DNA of 64,000 nucleotides from Candidatus Gastranaerophilales bacterium. GTDB taxonomy: Bacteria; Cyanobacteriota; Vampirovibrionia; Gastranaerophilales; Gastranaerophilaceae. Both the position numbers and the translations under genes were made by a program. This document shows positions 7,931-16,204 of the stretch, in pieces (positions within the stretch are counted from its first letter, which is position 1; each line of letters begins with the position of its first letter). Where the stretch lies: the NCBI GenBank assembly GCA_944323395.1, contig CALUSI010000001.1:186001-250000 (forward strand). Reading direction: 5' to 3'. The notes beneath the pieces are model-generated. The model was not told the DNA's origin. It ran no database searches and saw nothing but the letters and a program-made list of their open reading frames with translations.

Positions 7931-8569
7931 ATGAAAAAATTAGGTTTCACCCTTGCCGAAGTTTTAATTACTTTGGTTATCATCGGTGTAATTGCTGCAA
8001 TGACAGTTCCTACATTGATGAACAATACTAATGCTCAAGAATATCGTTCAGCATTAAAGAAAGCTATTGCTAGTGTTAACCAAGCGTTAACTTTAAACTA
8101 CGCATTAGAAGGTTTGTCTGTTAATGATTATTCTAGCGCTTCAGACTTAGTTGATAATGTATTCAAGAAGAGAATGAGCGTAATGGAAGGCACAGGAATG
8201 GAAACTACATTCCCAAGTGGTGACTGTACTGGTGGACAAGTATTTACAACTGCAGATGGTATGATTTTCTGTGTTGCAACTACTTTTGCTACAAGTCCTA
8301 ATGCTGATGATCAGACATCTCCTTGTAATTCATATAATACAGTTCCTTGTACTACAGGTGGTACTGTAGATGCAAACTTGTGGATAGATGTAAATGGTAC
8401 AAAAAATCCAAATAAAGCTACTGTAAATTCTGCAAGACCAAGAGACGTATACCAAGCAACTATTTATGCACAAAAAGTTGTTCCTTTCGGTCAACCAACT
8501 CAAGAAGTTATGTTTGATAAAACAGTTGAAGTTGGTGAAGGTGGTGGAGCTGAAGCTGATGGAGACTAG
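7931..8569 (+). CDS. Prepilin/pseudopilin-like protein A
   Basis: Type IV pilin or type II secretion pseudopilin class. The leader M-K-K-L-G is followed by F-T-L-A-E-V-L-I-T-L with the conserved Glu at mature position 5, then the long hydrophobic helix. The processed form would start at Phe6. The globular part has four Cys residues, likely in disulfides, and ends in an acidic Gly tail. A close paralogue lies at 16205; the two share the block N-L-W-I-D-V-N-G and P-N-K-A-T. Single-gene unit with its own strong promoter, AAAGG ribosome site and terminator, so it is probably well expressed. No pilus assembly genes are nearby. Confidence 0.85.
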   Translation: MKKLGFTLAEVLITLVIIGVIAAMTVPTLMNNTNAQEYRSALKKAIASVNQALTLNYALEGLSVNDYSSASDLVDNVFKKRMSVMEGTGMETTFPSGDCTGGQVFTTADGMIFCVATTFATSPNADDQTSPCNSYNTVPCTTGGTVDANLWIDVNGTKNPNKATVNSARPRDVYQATIYAQKVVPFGQPTQEVMFDKTVEVGEGGGAEADGD

Positions 8570-8600
8570 TCTTTACATATAGTCTAAATATAAATTTATT

Positions 8601-8633
8601 GCAAGAGGCGAGTATTCTCGCCTCTTGTTTTTT
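8601..8633 (+). terminator. Terminator of prepilin gene A
   Basis: Perfect 11-base arms CAAGAGGCGAG (8602-8612) and CTCGCCTCTTG (8617-8627), 4-base loop, followed by TTTTTT. One of the strongest terminators in the window. Confidence 0.93.
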
Positions 8634-8675
8634 GTTTAAAAAGATATACATACTGTAATAAAATGTTTAGATTTC

Positions 8676-8705
8676 TTGACTTATAAATATTTATTCAGAT
8701 ATCAT
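8676..8705 (+). promoter_or_regulatory. Promoter of LysM protein gene
   Basis: TTGACT (8676-8681), 18-base spacer, TATCAT (8700-8705), 37 bases before the ATG. Confidence 0.55.
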
Positions 8706-8742
8706 GTGACTATCTAAGGGAAAGGATTGGGGTATATAATTT

Positions 8743-9336
8743 ATGAGAAATTCATCATTGTATAGATCAAATTTATCGGATGAAAAGGTTGCTTTTTTAT
8801 CTGAGTTAAAAAATCAAAAAGAATACGACCAAATTCATCAGGAAGACTATGCCCCCAAAGCATATAAAAGACCTAGTAAACAAAAAGAACTTGATCTTTT
8901 ATGGCAGAACTTTAAAATTAATCCTAGGGAGGAAAAGTCTCCAGGCGTATATTTATTAACAGGTTTTATAGCTGGTGCTTTATGTATGTTTGTTATGAAT
9001 GCTATATTAAGTATTAGTTCAGGAATACCATCAGATTCTTCTTACACATCTCTTGGACAGCCCAAATTTGAAAAGAAAATATCAAGAAAAAGTAAATTGC
9101 CGCAAATTACTTCAAATATTTCTGTAGTACCGGCTACAGCGGAAACTGTTCAAGAAGTTTCTATTCCAACAATGGAATCGTACACTGTTAAAGAGGGTGA
9201 TTCTATGAGCTCTATTGTATTTAGATTCTATGGTAAATATGATCCTGCTAAAGTTGAAAAAATAAGACAAGTTAATAAGTTAACAAATGCTCATAAACTT
9301 TCAATTGGGCAAAAGTTGATAATTCCGCTTGATTAA
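8743..9336 (+). CDS. Membrane-anchored LysM-domain protein
   Basis: 197 aa. A 65-residue charged N-terminal part (cytosolic by charge) precedes one membrane segment (about 69-91), a Ser/Thr/Pro linker, and a C-terminal LysM domain (about 147-197: Y-T-V-K-E-G-D-S to I-G-Q-K-L-I-I-P) that would bind peptidoglycan in the periplasm. Single-gene unit between two terminators. It resembles bitopic LysM proteins that tether the wall to the membrane; no catalytic domain is present. Confidence 0.8.
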   Translation: MRNSSLYRSNLSDEKVAFLSELKNQKEYDQIHQEDYAPKAYKRPSKQKELDLLWQNFKINPREEKSPGVYLLTGFIAGALCMFVMNAILSISSGIPSDSSYTSLGQPKFEKKISRKSKLPQITSNISVVPATAETVQEVSIPTMESYTVKEGDSMSSIVFRFYGKYDPAKVEKIRQVNKLTNAHKLSIGQKLIIPLD

Positions 9337-9350
9337 AAAAATTAGAATAT

Positions 9351-9387
9351 AAGCAAGCCTTCCATTTTGAGAGGGTTTGTTTTTTTA
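9351..9387 (+). terminator. Terminator of LysM gene
   Basis: Arms AAGCAAGCC (9351-9359) and GGTTTGTTT (9374-9382) pair with two G-T wobbles, followed by T-run. Confidence 0.6.
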
Positions 9388-9414
9388 TTCTATTCATCAG
9401 TTGATGGTTTTTTG

Positions 9415-9452
9415 AATATAAAAAAGAACAGAATTTATAAGGGTTCTGTTCT
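9415..9452 (-). terminator. Terminator of gatB
   Basis: Perfect arms AGAACAGAA (9425-9433) and TTCTGTTCT (9444-9452); on the minus strand the hairpin is followed by TTTTTTA. Confidence 0.85.
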
Positions 9453-9479
9453 ATAAATAGATTTTACTTTCTGCTAAAT

Positions 9480-10940
9480 TTAATTATTTAATGCTTCTTT
9501 TAGTAGTTTATTTAATAATTGAGGATTTGCTCTGCCTTGAGTTTCTTTCATTACCTGACCAACAAAGAAACCAAATAATTTATCGCGTCCGTTTTTGTAT
9601 AATTCAACTTGTGACGGATTAGCATCAACAACTTTTTTGCAGATTTCTTTTAATGCGCCTTCATCAGATATAACGCTAAGACCTTGTTTTTCAACAATTT
9701 CTTTAGCACTTCCGCCTTCTTTCAATAGTGTAACTACGATTTGCTTACCTATGTTGTTTGAGATAGCGCCTGATGTAACCATGTTAATTAATTCTGCAAA
9801 TGATTCAGCTGTTAATTTAGTTTCTTCAATTGTAACTTTTTCTTCTTTTAAGAAAGCAGCAATTTCTTTCATTAAGAAATTGTTTGCAACTTTTGCATCA
9901 GCCCCTAAAGCTACAACTTTGTCATAAAATAGTGCTATATCTTGTTGTTCAACTAACACATTAGCATCATAAGGTGTTAATCCGTATGAAACATAACGTT
10001 CTCTTCTTTTTTGAGGAAGTTCAGGCATTTTTGCAGCTATTTCGTTTACCCATTCTCTTGAAATTTCTAATGGCATTAAATCTGGTTCCGGAAAATATCT
10101 GTAATCGTGAGCATCTTCTTTTCCTCTCATAGATTTTGTAATACCTTGATTGTCATCCCATAATCTTGTTTCTTGGACAACTTCTTCGCCTGCTTCTACA
10201 AGGTCAATTTGTCTATCTATTTCATATTCAATAGCTCTTTGAAGTGCTCTAAAACTATTTACATTTTTAATTTCTGCTCTTGTACCGAATTCTTTTTGAC
10301 CATAAGGTCTTATAGATATATTAGCATCACATCTCATAGAACCTTCTTCTAAGTTTCCGTCACATACGCCTATATATCTTAGAGTAGTTCTTAATTCTTC
10401 CATATATGCTCTTGCTTCATCAGATGAGCGCATATCAGGTTCTGATACGATTTCTAATAGTGGGGTTCCTGCTCTGTTTAAGTCAACCAAAGAATAACTT
10501 GAACCTGCGATACCAGATGAACCCATATGAACAAGTTTTCCTGCATCTTCTTCTAAGTGAGCTCTTGTGATACCGATTCTTTTTCCTTCTATGTCAATAT
10601 AACCGTTTATACAAATTGGTTGGTCATATTGTGAAATTTGATAGCCTTTCGGAAGATCAGGATAAAAATATTGTTTTCTGTCAAATTTACAGTATTGCGG
10701 AATTGTACAGTTTAATGCCAAACCTGTTAATATACCCATATTAACAACTTCTTTATTTAAAACAGGTAATACTCCGGGCATCCCAAGTGTAATTGGACTT
10801 ACTTGAGTATTTTGTTCATTACCGAATTCTGTAGAATCACATGCAAAAATTTTAGACTTTGTTTTCAATTGAGCATGTACTTCTAAACCTATTACAACTT
10901 CATATTTTTTTCTTAATTCTTCCATTGTCCCAGTTGTCAT
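9480..10940 (-). CDS. gatB: Asp-tRNA(Asn)/Glu-tRNA(Gln) amidotransferase subunit B
   Basis: The tRNA-binding kinase subunit of GatCAB, which converts misacylated Glu-tRNA(Gln) or Asp-tRNA(Asn) to the amide form. Shows Y-E-V-V-I-G-L-E-V-H-A-Q-L at the start, F-D-R-K-Q-Y-F-Y-P-D-L-P-K-G-Y, R-C-D-A-N-I-S-I-R-P and D-Y-R-Y-F-P-E-P-D, and the helical YqeY-like tail; 486 aa is full length. An AGAGGG ribosome site sits 7 bases before the ATG at 10940. A single gene; gatA and gatC are not in the window. Confidence 0.97.
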   Translation of the reverse strand: MTTGTMEELRKKYEVVIGLEVHAQLKTKSKIFACDSTEFGNEQNTQVSPITLGMPGVLPVLNKEVVNMGILTGLALNCTIPQYCKFDRKQYFYPDLPKGYQISQYDQPICINGYIDIEGKRIGITRAHLEEDAGKLVHMGSSGIAGSSYSLVDLNRAGTPLLEIVSEPDMRSSDEARAYMEELRTTLRYIGVCDGNLEEGSMRCDANISIRPYGQKEFGTRAEIKNVNSFRALQRAIEYEIDRQIDLVEAGEEVVQETRLWDDNQGITKSMRGKEDAHDYRYFPEPDLMPLEISREWVNEIAAKMPELPQKRRERYVSYGLTPYDANVLVEQQDIALFYDKVVALGADAKVANNFLMKEIAAFLKEEKVTIEETKLTAESFAELINMVTSGAISNNIGKQIVVTLLKEGGSAKEIVEKQGLSVISDEGALKEICKKVVDANPSQVELYKNGRDKLFGFFVGQVMKETQGRANPQLLNKLLKEALNN

Positions 10941-11019
10941 TTTAAAACCCTCTGTTTGTTTAATTTTCAGTAAAAATCATATCATGAATATACTTGTATA
11001 ACAAAAAAAATAATTGATT

Positions 11020-11047
11020 TTGAAATCCATTTTAAATGTAGTAAAAT
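11020..11047 (+). promoter_or_regulatory. Promoter of exported protein gene 11069
   Basis: TTGAAA (11020-11025), 16-base spacer, TAAAAT (11042-11047), 21 bases before the ATG. Confidence 0.5.
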
Positions 11048-11068
11048 GTCATATAGATTGGCGGATAT

Positions 11069-12202
11069 ATGAAAAAGAAAATAATTGCAATATTTATATT
11101 ATTAGGACTGTCTTTTTCAGATGGTTTATTGATAGCGCAGGCTCAGGAACCTTTCAAGGGCTATATTGAAGAAACAGATGTAAAAAATAAAGAAAATGAT
11201 AAAATATTTACTAAAGAAAAAGAAAAATTAGAAGGAAATAAGGTTGTTGAACTTACTGTATCTCAGGTTTTAGCAGGAACAACTTCTGTTGAAGGAGACG
11301 AGTTTTTTGCAGAAGTATCAGAAGACGTTTTAGCCGGAAGTGGTGTACTTCTACCTAAAGGTACTGTAGCGCACGGTATCATAAGAAATATAGTAGATCC
11401 AAAAAGAATGGGAAGAGATGGGTATATTGAACTTTCTTTTGATTATTTAATAACTCCAGATGGAAGAGAAATACCTATTCAAGGTGATATGACATCTAAA
11501 TTGCATCCTGCAAAATCGGTAGCAAAAGTAGCTGGTGAAAACATTGCATATACTGCTGTGGGCGGATTAACCGGGGCTCTTGCAGCTTTAGAAATAGCAG
11601 GTATACCTGGTGCAGTTGCAAGTCAAGGTTATACTTTAGCTGGCGGTGCTGCAATCGGCGGACTTATTGCATTGGGGATGAGTTTTTTCAGAAAAGGAAG
11701 TGATGTTTTAATTTCCCCGGGTGATGAAATTAAGGTTAAAATAGTTAGTTCTGAACCTATTCAAGTTATGACACATGAATCTGTAAGGCAGGATGAACTT
11801 GAATATGAAGGACTTGAGGTAGATATATCTGATGTTTTCTTGGAAAAAGATCCATTTGACCATCTAAATACAATTTCTTTAGATTTAATTATAAAGAATA
11901 ATTCAAAATCTGATTTTTCGAGTTTTGATATTGAATTGGTAAACGATCTACATAATTCATATCATCCTTCAATTTTCTCGGATTATAAAAATTCGCTTGC
12001 AATGAAAACAATAAAAAAAGGCGAGAATGTTTCGGGTATTTTATCTTTTTCAGTGGATAACCCAAACAGACAGCACTGGTTGGTTTTTTATGACAGAAGA
12101 ACTCATAAGCCGCTTGCTAAAATTTCTGTTGATAATGCTATAAAAGATTTAAAAATTACTGATTTAACGGAAAAAAGAAAAAAGAGAAAGAAAGTATTTT
12201 AG
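11069..12202 (+). CDS. Exported protein with beta-rich domain (paralogue of 60617)
   Basis: 377 aa, unrecognised. A signal peptide (about 1-25, ending A-Q-A) is followed by a beta-rich region (about 55-150) with L-P-K-G-T-V-A-H-G and I-E-L-S-F-D-Y-L-I-T-P-D-G-R, then a Gly/Ala-rich stretch (about 160-215) that could span or contact a membrane, then S-P-G-D-E-I-K-V-K-I and a soluble C-terminal domain. The first region resembles in order and spacing the exported protein at 60617-61321. The pattern recalls outer-membrane or TrbI/VirB10-like beta domains but I cannot assign it. A Crp-type regulator gene follows after one base. Confidence 0.6.
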   Translation: MKKKIIAIFILLGLSFSDGLLIAQAQEPFKGYIEETDVKNKENDKIFTKEKEKLEGNKVVELTVSQVLAGTTSVEGDEFFAEVSEDVLAGSGVLLPKGTVAHGIIRNIVDPKRMGRDGYIELSFDYLITPDGREIPIQGDMTSKLHPAKSVAKVAGENIAYTAVGGLTGALAALEIAGIPGAVASQGYTLAGGAAIGGLIALGMSFFRKGSDVLISPGDEIKVKIVSSEPIQVMTHESVRQDELEYEGLEVDISDVFLEKDPFDHLNTISLDLIIKNNSKSDFSSFDIELVNDLHNSYHPSIFSDYKNSLAMKTIKKGENVSGILSFSVDNPNRQHWLVFYDRRTHKPLAKISVDNAIKDLKITDLTEKRKKRKKVF

Positions 12203-12203
12203 A

Positions 12204-12839
12204 ATGCTTGATGTGGATTTATTTGAGAAAATTAGTAATGACGGAGTTCTTGAACTTTTAAAGTGTATTGGTATAAAAACCAAAGTTTTTCGTAAAAATG
12301 CTTATATATTAAAAAATTCAGCTAAAATTGATTATTTGGGAGTAATTTTAGGCGGCAGTGCAGTTATCCAGAAAACTGATACACTTGGGAATATAACTAT
12401 AGTTGAAAGATTAAAAGTTAATGATATTTTCGGTCATAATATAGTATGTTGCGGTTTAGATAAAAGCCCTGTCGATATTATTGCCGAAAATGAGTGTGAA
12501 GTTTTATTTTTACCCTTTGAGAAAGTTATTACCCCTTGTAAAAAACTTTGCAATTATCATTTGCAATTAATAAAAAATATTATGAAGATGATTTCAAAAA
12601 GGAATTCTCTTTTAAATGATAAAATAGATATTATTGCTCAAAAAACTACCCGTGATAAGGTTTTGGCATTATTGGAAACATTTAGGAATGGAGAAAAGGT
12701 TTTTTCTATTCCATATTCACGTGAAGAAATGGCAAAATTTTTATGTGTTGATAGAAGTGCAATGTCAAGAGAATTGTGTAAAATGCGAGATGAAGGAATA
12801 TTGAGGTTTAATAAAAATCATTTTGAACTGCTTAAATAA
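12204..12839 (+). CDS. Crp/Fnr-family transcription regulator
   Basis: 211 aa. The N-terminal half is a cyclic-nucleotide-binding-type beta barrel (L-G-V-I-L-G-G-S-A-V-I-Q-K, then I-V-E-R-L-K-V-N-D-I-F-G). The C-terminal winged helix shows Y-S-R-E-E-M-A-K-F-L-C-V-D-R-S-A-M-S-R-E-L, the recognition-helix pattern of Crp/Fnr. There is no N-terminal four-Cys cluster of the Fnr type, so an iron-sulfur oxygen sensor is unlikely. The effector is unknown. It begins one base after the stop of the exported-protein gene, so the two are co-transcribed. Confidence 0.88.
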   Translation: MLDVDLFEKISNDGVLELLKCIGIKTKVFRKNAYILKNSAKIDYLGVILGGSAVIQKTDTLGNITIVERLKVNDIFGHNIVCCGLDKSPVDIIAENECEVLFLPFEKVITPCKKLCNYHLQLIKNIMKMISKRNSLLNDKIDIIAQKTTRDKVLALLETFRNGEKVFSIPYSREEMAKFLCVDRSAMSRELCKMRDEGILRFNKNHFELLK

Positions 12840-12850
12840 AAGATGATTTA

Positions 12851-14116
12851 TTAATATAAATAATCGAATTCTAAGTGTCCGATTTTAACAATGTCGCCTT
12901 CTTGAACACCTGCTTCTTTTAATGCATCAAAAACACCCATTGCTTTTAGGATATTTTGAAATCTGTATAATTGTTCTGTGTTTCTTCCATCTGTAACGTT
13001 TGCAAGTCTGAAGATTTTTCCGCCTTCAACTACAAATGTATGTTTATCAACTTTATAAACACTGTATGAGCTGTCATCATTATCCATTGCTCCGTCATCT
13101 TCTTCAACATCCACAACAATAACAGGTTTTGGTATCTCATCAACTTTTCTTGATACAAAATGCATAAATTCTGTTAAATTTTCTCTTGTTGCTGCTGAAA
13201 TTAAAAATACGTCGTCAGATAATTTTTTAAATTCTTGTATATAATGTTGTCTTGTTTCTTCATCAACAGAATCAATCTTGTTTAAAGCAACTATTTGGTA
13301 AACTGAAGCTAATTGTTCAGAGTGCTTTTTTAGTTCTTCATTGATGATTTTATAATTTTTTATAGGATCCTCTTCTGTTAAATCAACTAAATGTATTAAG
13401 AAACGGCATCTTTCAACGTGTCTTAAAAATTCGTGTCCCAAACCTATGCCTTCAGAAGCACCTTCTATAAGCCCCGGGATATCTGCTATAACGTAGCCAT
13501 CTCCGCTGTCTTTTTTTACTACGCCCAAGTGCGGAACTAATGTAGTAAACGGATAATCTGCTATTTTAGGTTTTGCACTGCTGACTGAACTTATTAATGT
13601 TGATTTTCCTGCATTTGGCATTCCTAATAAACCGACGTCGGCTAATAATTTTAGCTCAAGTTCTAGAGTTCTTTCAATTCCGTTTTCTCCGGGCTCACAA
13701 AATTGAGGTGCTCTTTTTTGTGCGGTAGCAAAACACGCATTTCCTCTTCCGCCGCGACCGCCTTGTGCTACCATTATTGTTTGTTCATTTGTATTTAGGT
13801 CTGCTATTATTTTTCCTGTTGATACATCTTTAACAACGGTACCAACTGGAACTTTTATATATAAATCTTTACCGCATTTTCCGTGCTGAGTTTTTATATA
13901 TCCGTTTTCACCGTTTTCTGCTTTAAAAACAGATTGAAATTGGAAGTCCATTAATGTAGACATATCTTCCGTTGCAATAAGATAAATGTCTCCGCCTTTG
14001 CCTCCGTTACCACCCGCGGGACCTCCTTTATCTACATATTTTTCCCTTCTCCAGGCAACTATACCATTGCCTCCTTTTCCTGAAAGGATTTTTATTCTTG
14101 TTTTATCTATAAACAT
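12851..14116 (-). CDS. obgE: GTPase Obg/CgtA
   Basis: Ribosome-associated GTPase active in 50S maturation. The glycine-rich Obg fold (about 1-158) opens F-I-D-K-T-R-I; the G domain has G-M-P-N-A-G-K-S-T (G1), D-I-P-G-L-I-E-G (G3) and N-K-I-D (G4); the C-terminal OCT domain follows a very acidic linker (E-E-D-D-G-A-M-D-N-D-D) near residue 345. 421 aa is typical. It converges with the Crp-type gene with only 11 bases between stops and no visible terminator. Confidence 0.97.
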   Translation of the reverse strand: MFIDKTRIKILSGKGGNGIVAWRREKYVDKGGPAGGNGGKGGDIYLIATEDMSTLMDFQFQSVFKAENGENGYIKTQHGKCGKDLYIKVPVGTVVKDVSTGKIIADLNTNEQTIMVAQGGRGGRGNACFATAQKRAPQFCEPGENGIERTLELELKLLADVGLLGMPNAGKSTLISSVSSAKPKIADYPFTTLVPHLGVVKKDSGDGYVIADIPGLIEGASEGIGLGHEFLRHVERCRFLIHLVDLTEEDPIKNYKIINEELKKHSEQLASVYQIVALNKIDSVDEETRQHYIQEFKKLSDDVFLISAATRENLTEFMHFVSRKVDEIPKPVIVVDVEEDDGAMDNDDSSYSVYKVDKHTFVVEGGKIFRLANVTDGRNTEQLYRFQNILKAMGVFDALKEAGVQEGDIVKIGHLEFDYLY

Positions 14117-14238
14117 ACCATTTCTTTCTTCAAGTACGTTTTATTATAAAACAAACAAAATGATTTTATATTGCTAAACCGTAAGTTCGTAAATTGATTT
14201 AACATATATCATTTTTATTCTGTTTATCTTTTCGGATA

Positions 14239-14646
14239 TTATGCTTTTACAAGGTTTTCTTTTAATAGTTCTTCTAAAAGAATACTGCAATCTTCTACCA
14301 TACCGCAACAATGTTCACGCCTTTCTGGTGAAGAAAACTCATACCCTGCAGATAAAACTTTACAGCAGTTAACTTTGTATTTTTCTGCAAATTTTTCATT
14401 AAATTGTTTGGCTAATGCTCTTGCTTTTTTTCCATCTCGTTCTTCATTTTTACCAAACATTGAACCAATTATAATTTGTGAGCCTGCTACAGCACCACAT
14501 AAGCACCTTATGCCCATTCCTCCTGAAAATGGCGTTGCTACGCTTAAAAGCTCTTTTGGTGCATAGCCTTTATCAATTGCTGCTTGAACAACAGATTCAG
14601 AGCAAGAATATCCTTCTTTAAAATGTTTTATTGCTTTTTCTTTCAT
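14239..14646 (-). CDS. C_GCAxxG_C_C family redox-type protein
   Basis: 135 aa. The family pattern is visible: an early Cys (Y-S-C-S-E-S), then C-L-C-G-A-V-A-G, then paired cysteines N-C-C-K and H-C-C-G-M. Members are often exported or tethered and are thought to bind a metal or to act in redox; no reaction is established. GGAGGA is a strong ribosome site. Isolated single gene, divergent from the glycosidase at 14762. Confidence 0.85.
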   Translation of the reverse strand: MKEKAIKHFKEGYSCSESVVQAAIDKGYAPKELLSVATPFSGGMGIRCLCGAVAGSQIIIGSMFGKNEERDGKKARALAKQFNEKFAEKYKVNCCKVLSAGYEFSSPERREHCCGMVEDCSILLEELLKENLVKA

Positions 14647-14710
14647 TTGAATATCCTCCGACTTTTATATTAATTATACTCTTTTTTCTTAATAAAGTCG
14701 TTATCAGCCC

Positions 14711-14739
14711 TTGAAAAAAACATGAAAATATGTTACAAT
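14711..14739 (+). promoter_or_regulatory. Promoter of phosphodiester glycosidase gene
   Basis: TTGAAA (14711-14716), 17-base spacer, TACAAT (14734-14739), 22 bases before the ATG, with AAGGA in between. Confidence 0.75.
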
Positions 14740-14761
14740 TGTAGTATAAGGAACATTAATT

Positions 14762-16006
14762 ATGTACGCAGAAGCACTGGCAGAAAGAAGAATATTTTGT
14801 TCCGAGAAAATGGTCTTGAAGCTTGGTTTGGTAATAATGGCATTAGCTGTTTTCTCCGGATATAATATGCCGCTTGACGCGTATGAAGCGAGAACTATTT
14901 TAAGAGGATATATTCAAGAGAATACTATGTATAAAGAGCAATCTGATGATGCTCTTTTTTTATTGCAAAAAAAGTGGGATGAAGATTTAAAAGAAAAATA
15001 TCCAAATCAAAAAATTACTAAAGTCGATGATGGAATTGTTTATGTTCCTATAGTTAAATATATTAATTCAAGAAGAATAAAGATAAATGTTGCGGAAATA
15101 AACAGGAATATAAATAAAAAGATAGAAATTATTCCGAAGATGTGTTCAGAAAAAATGCACTCAAGGGCTAAAATAAATAATATTGCTATGCTGAATGGTG
15201 CTATATTGGCTATAAATGGTACATATTTTAAACAAGATACGGGAACACCATTAGGAGCTTTAGTTATAAATAATGAAATAATTTCAGGACCAATATATGA
15301 AAGAGTCGGGTTAGGAATTGGAAAAGATTCATTTGAAACATCCAGAATATCATTTAACGGTGAAATTAAGGCTAAAGGTAAAACAATAAAAATTGATAAT
15401 ATAAATCAACCTAGGATGTTAGCTTCAAATGTACTTATATATACTTCTAAATGGGGAGAGAAGTCTCCTAAGACAAAAACTCCGTCAATACATATTGCAA
15501 TAAAGGATGATAAAGTTATTACAAAATCATCTAATCCGATTTTTATACCTATAGACGGATATGTTATTTCTGCCCCTAAAGATATTTTAACTGATATTAA
15601 AGCAGGAGATAAAGTTAAAATAGATTATTCACTTTCGCCAAGATGGAATAATATTGAACATTTAATAAGCGGTGGTCCATATTTAATGAAGGATGGAGAA
15701 ATATTTTTAGATGTAACAAGTCAGAAACTAAATGCAATATCAGGTAGAAACCCAAGAACTGCTGTGGGATATACAAAAGATAATGTATTATTGATGGTTA
15801 CTGTGGACGGAAGAAAAGAAGGCAGTACCGGTGTTACTTTAAAAGAGCTTGCGAAATTAATGAAACAACTCGGTTGTTATGAGGCTATTAATTTGGATGG
15901 GGGCAGCTCTACAGTTATGTATGTTGACGGAAAAATATATACAGGAAGTAATATTAAAACTTCTGTAGCCATAAATAATGCTTTAGTTGTTAGGAAAAAA
16001 GTATAA
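14762..16006 (+). CDS. Phosphodiester glycosidase (NAGPA-type) domain protein, membrane-anchored
   Basis: 414 aa. One membrane segment near 18-36 would place the rest outside the membrane. The C-terminal half carries the NAGPA (N-acetylglucosamine-1-phosphodiester glycosidase) hallmarks: A-I-N-G-T-Y-F near residue 152, G-R-N-P-R-T-A-V-G-Y and the N-L-D-G-G-S-S-T catalytic loop near 380. Family members remove sugar from phosphodiester-linked glycans; related bacterial proteins are envelope enzymes. The substrate is unknown. Good promoter and AAGGA ribosome site. Confidence 0.88.
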   Translation: MYAEALAERRIFCSEKMVLKLGLVIMALAVFSGYNMPLDAYEARTILRGYIQENTMYKEQSDDALFLLQKKWDEDLKEKYPNQKITKVDDGIVYVPIVKYINSRRIKINVAEINRNINKKIEIIPKMCSEKMHSRAKINNIAMLNGAILAINGTYFKQDTGTPLGALVINNEIISGPIYERVGLGIGKDSFETSRISFNGEIKAKGKTIKIDNINQPRMLASNVLIYTSKWGEKSPKTKTPSIHIAIKDDKVITKSSNPIFIPIDGYVISAPKDILTDIKAGDKVKIDYSLSPRWNNIEHLISGGPYLMKDGEIFLDVTSQKLNAISGRNPRTAVGYTKDNVLLMVTVDGRKEGSTGVTLKELAKLMKQLGCYEAINLDGGSSTVMYVDGKIYTGSNIKTSVAINNALVVRKKV

Positions 16007-16016
16007 AAAGAAATAT

Positions 16017-16057
16017 AAAGTTAAGTTGCATACTTCTGGGTTACAATTCTTAACTTT
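16017..16057 (+). repeat. Inverted repeat after glycosidase gene
   Basis: Perfect 9-base arms AAAGTTAAG (16017-16025) and CTTAACTTT (16049-16057) with a 23-base loop. No T-run follows, so it is not a classic terminator; it could be a 3-prime-end stabiliser or a protein site. Confidence 0.4.
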
Positions 16058-16145
16058 AGGTAAATTGATTATACGTTATAATATGCTTAAAACAAAGGGA
16101 AATCTGTAAAAATTTTGCCTGCAATATAATATATATAAATATTTT

Positions 16146-16175
16146 TTGCCAAAATTGCTTTATAAATGTTACACT
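16146..16175 (+). promoter_or_regulatory. Promoter of prepilin gene B
   Basis: TTGCCA (16146-16151), 18-base spacer, TACACT (16170-16175), 29 bases before the ATG. Confidence 0.5.
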
Positions 16176-16204
16176 TGTTAAGTGTATTTAAAAGAGAAAA
16201 TTAA

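Noticed and set aside
8602..8633. Possible attachment site or mobile-element end
   Set aside because: The perfect repeat with T-run is a normal terminator and no integrase is near.
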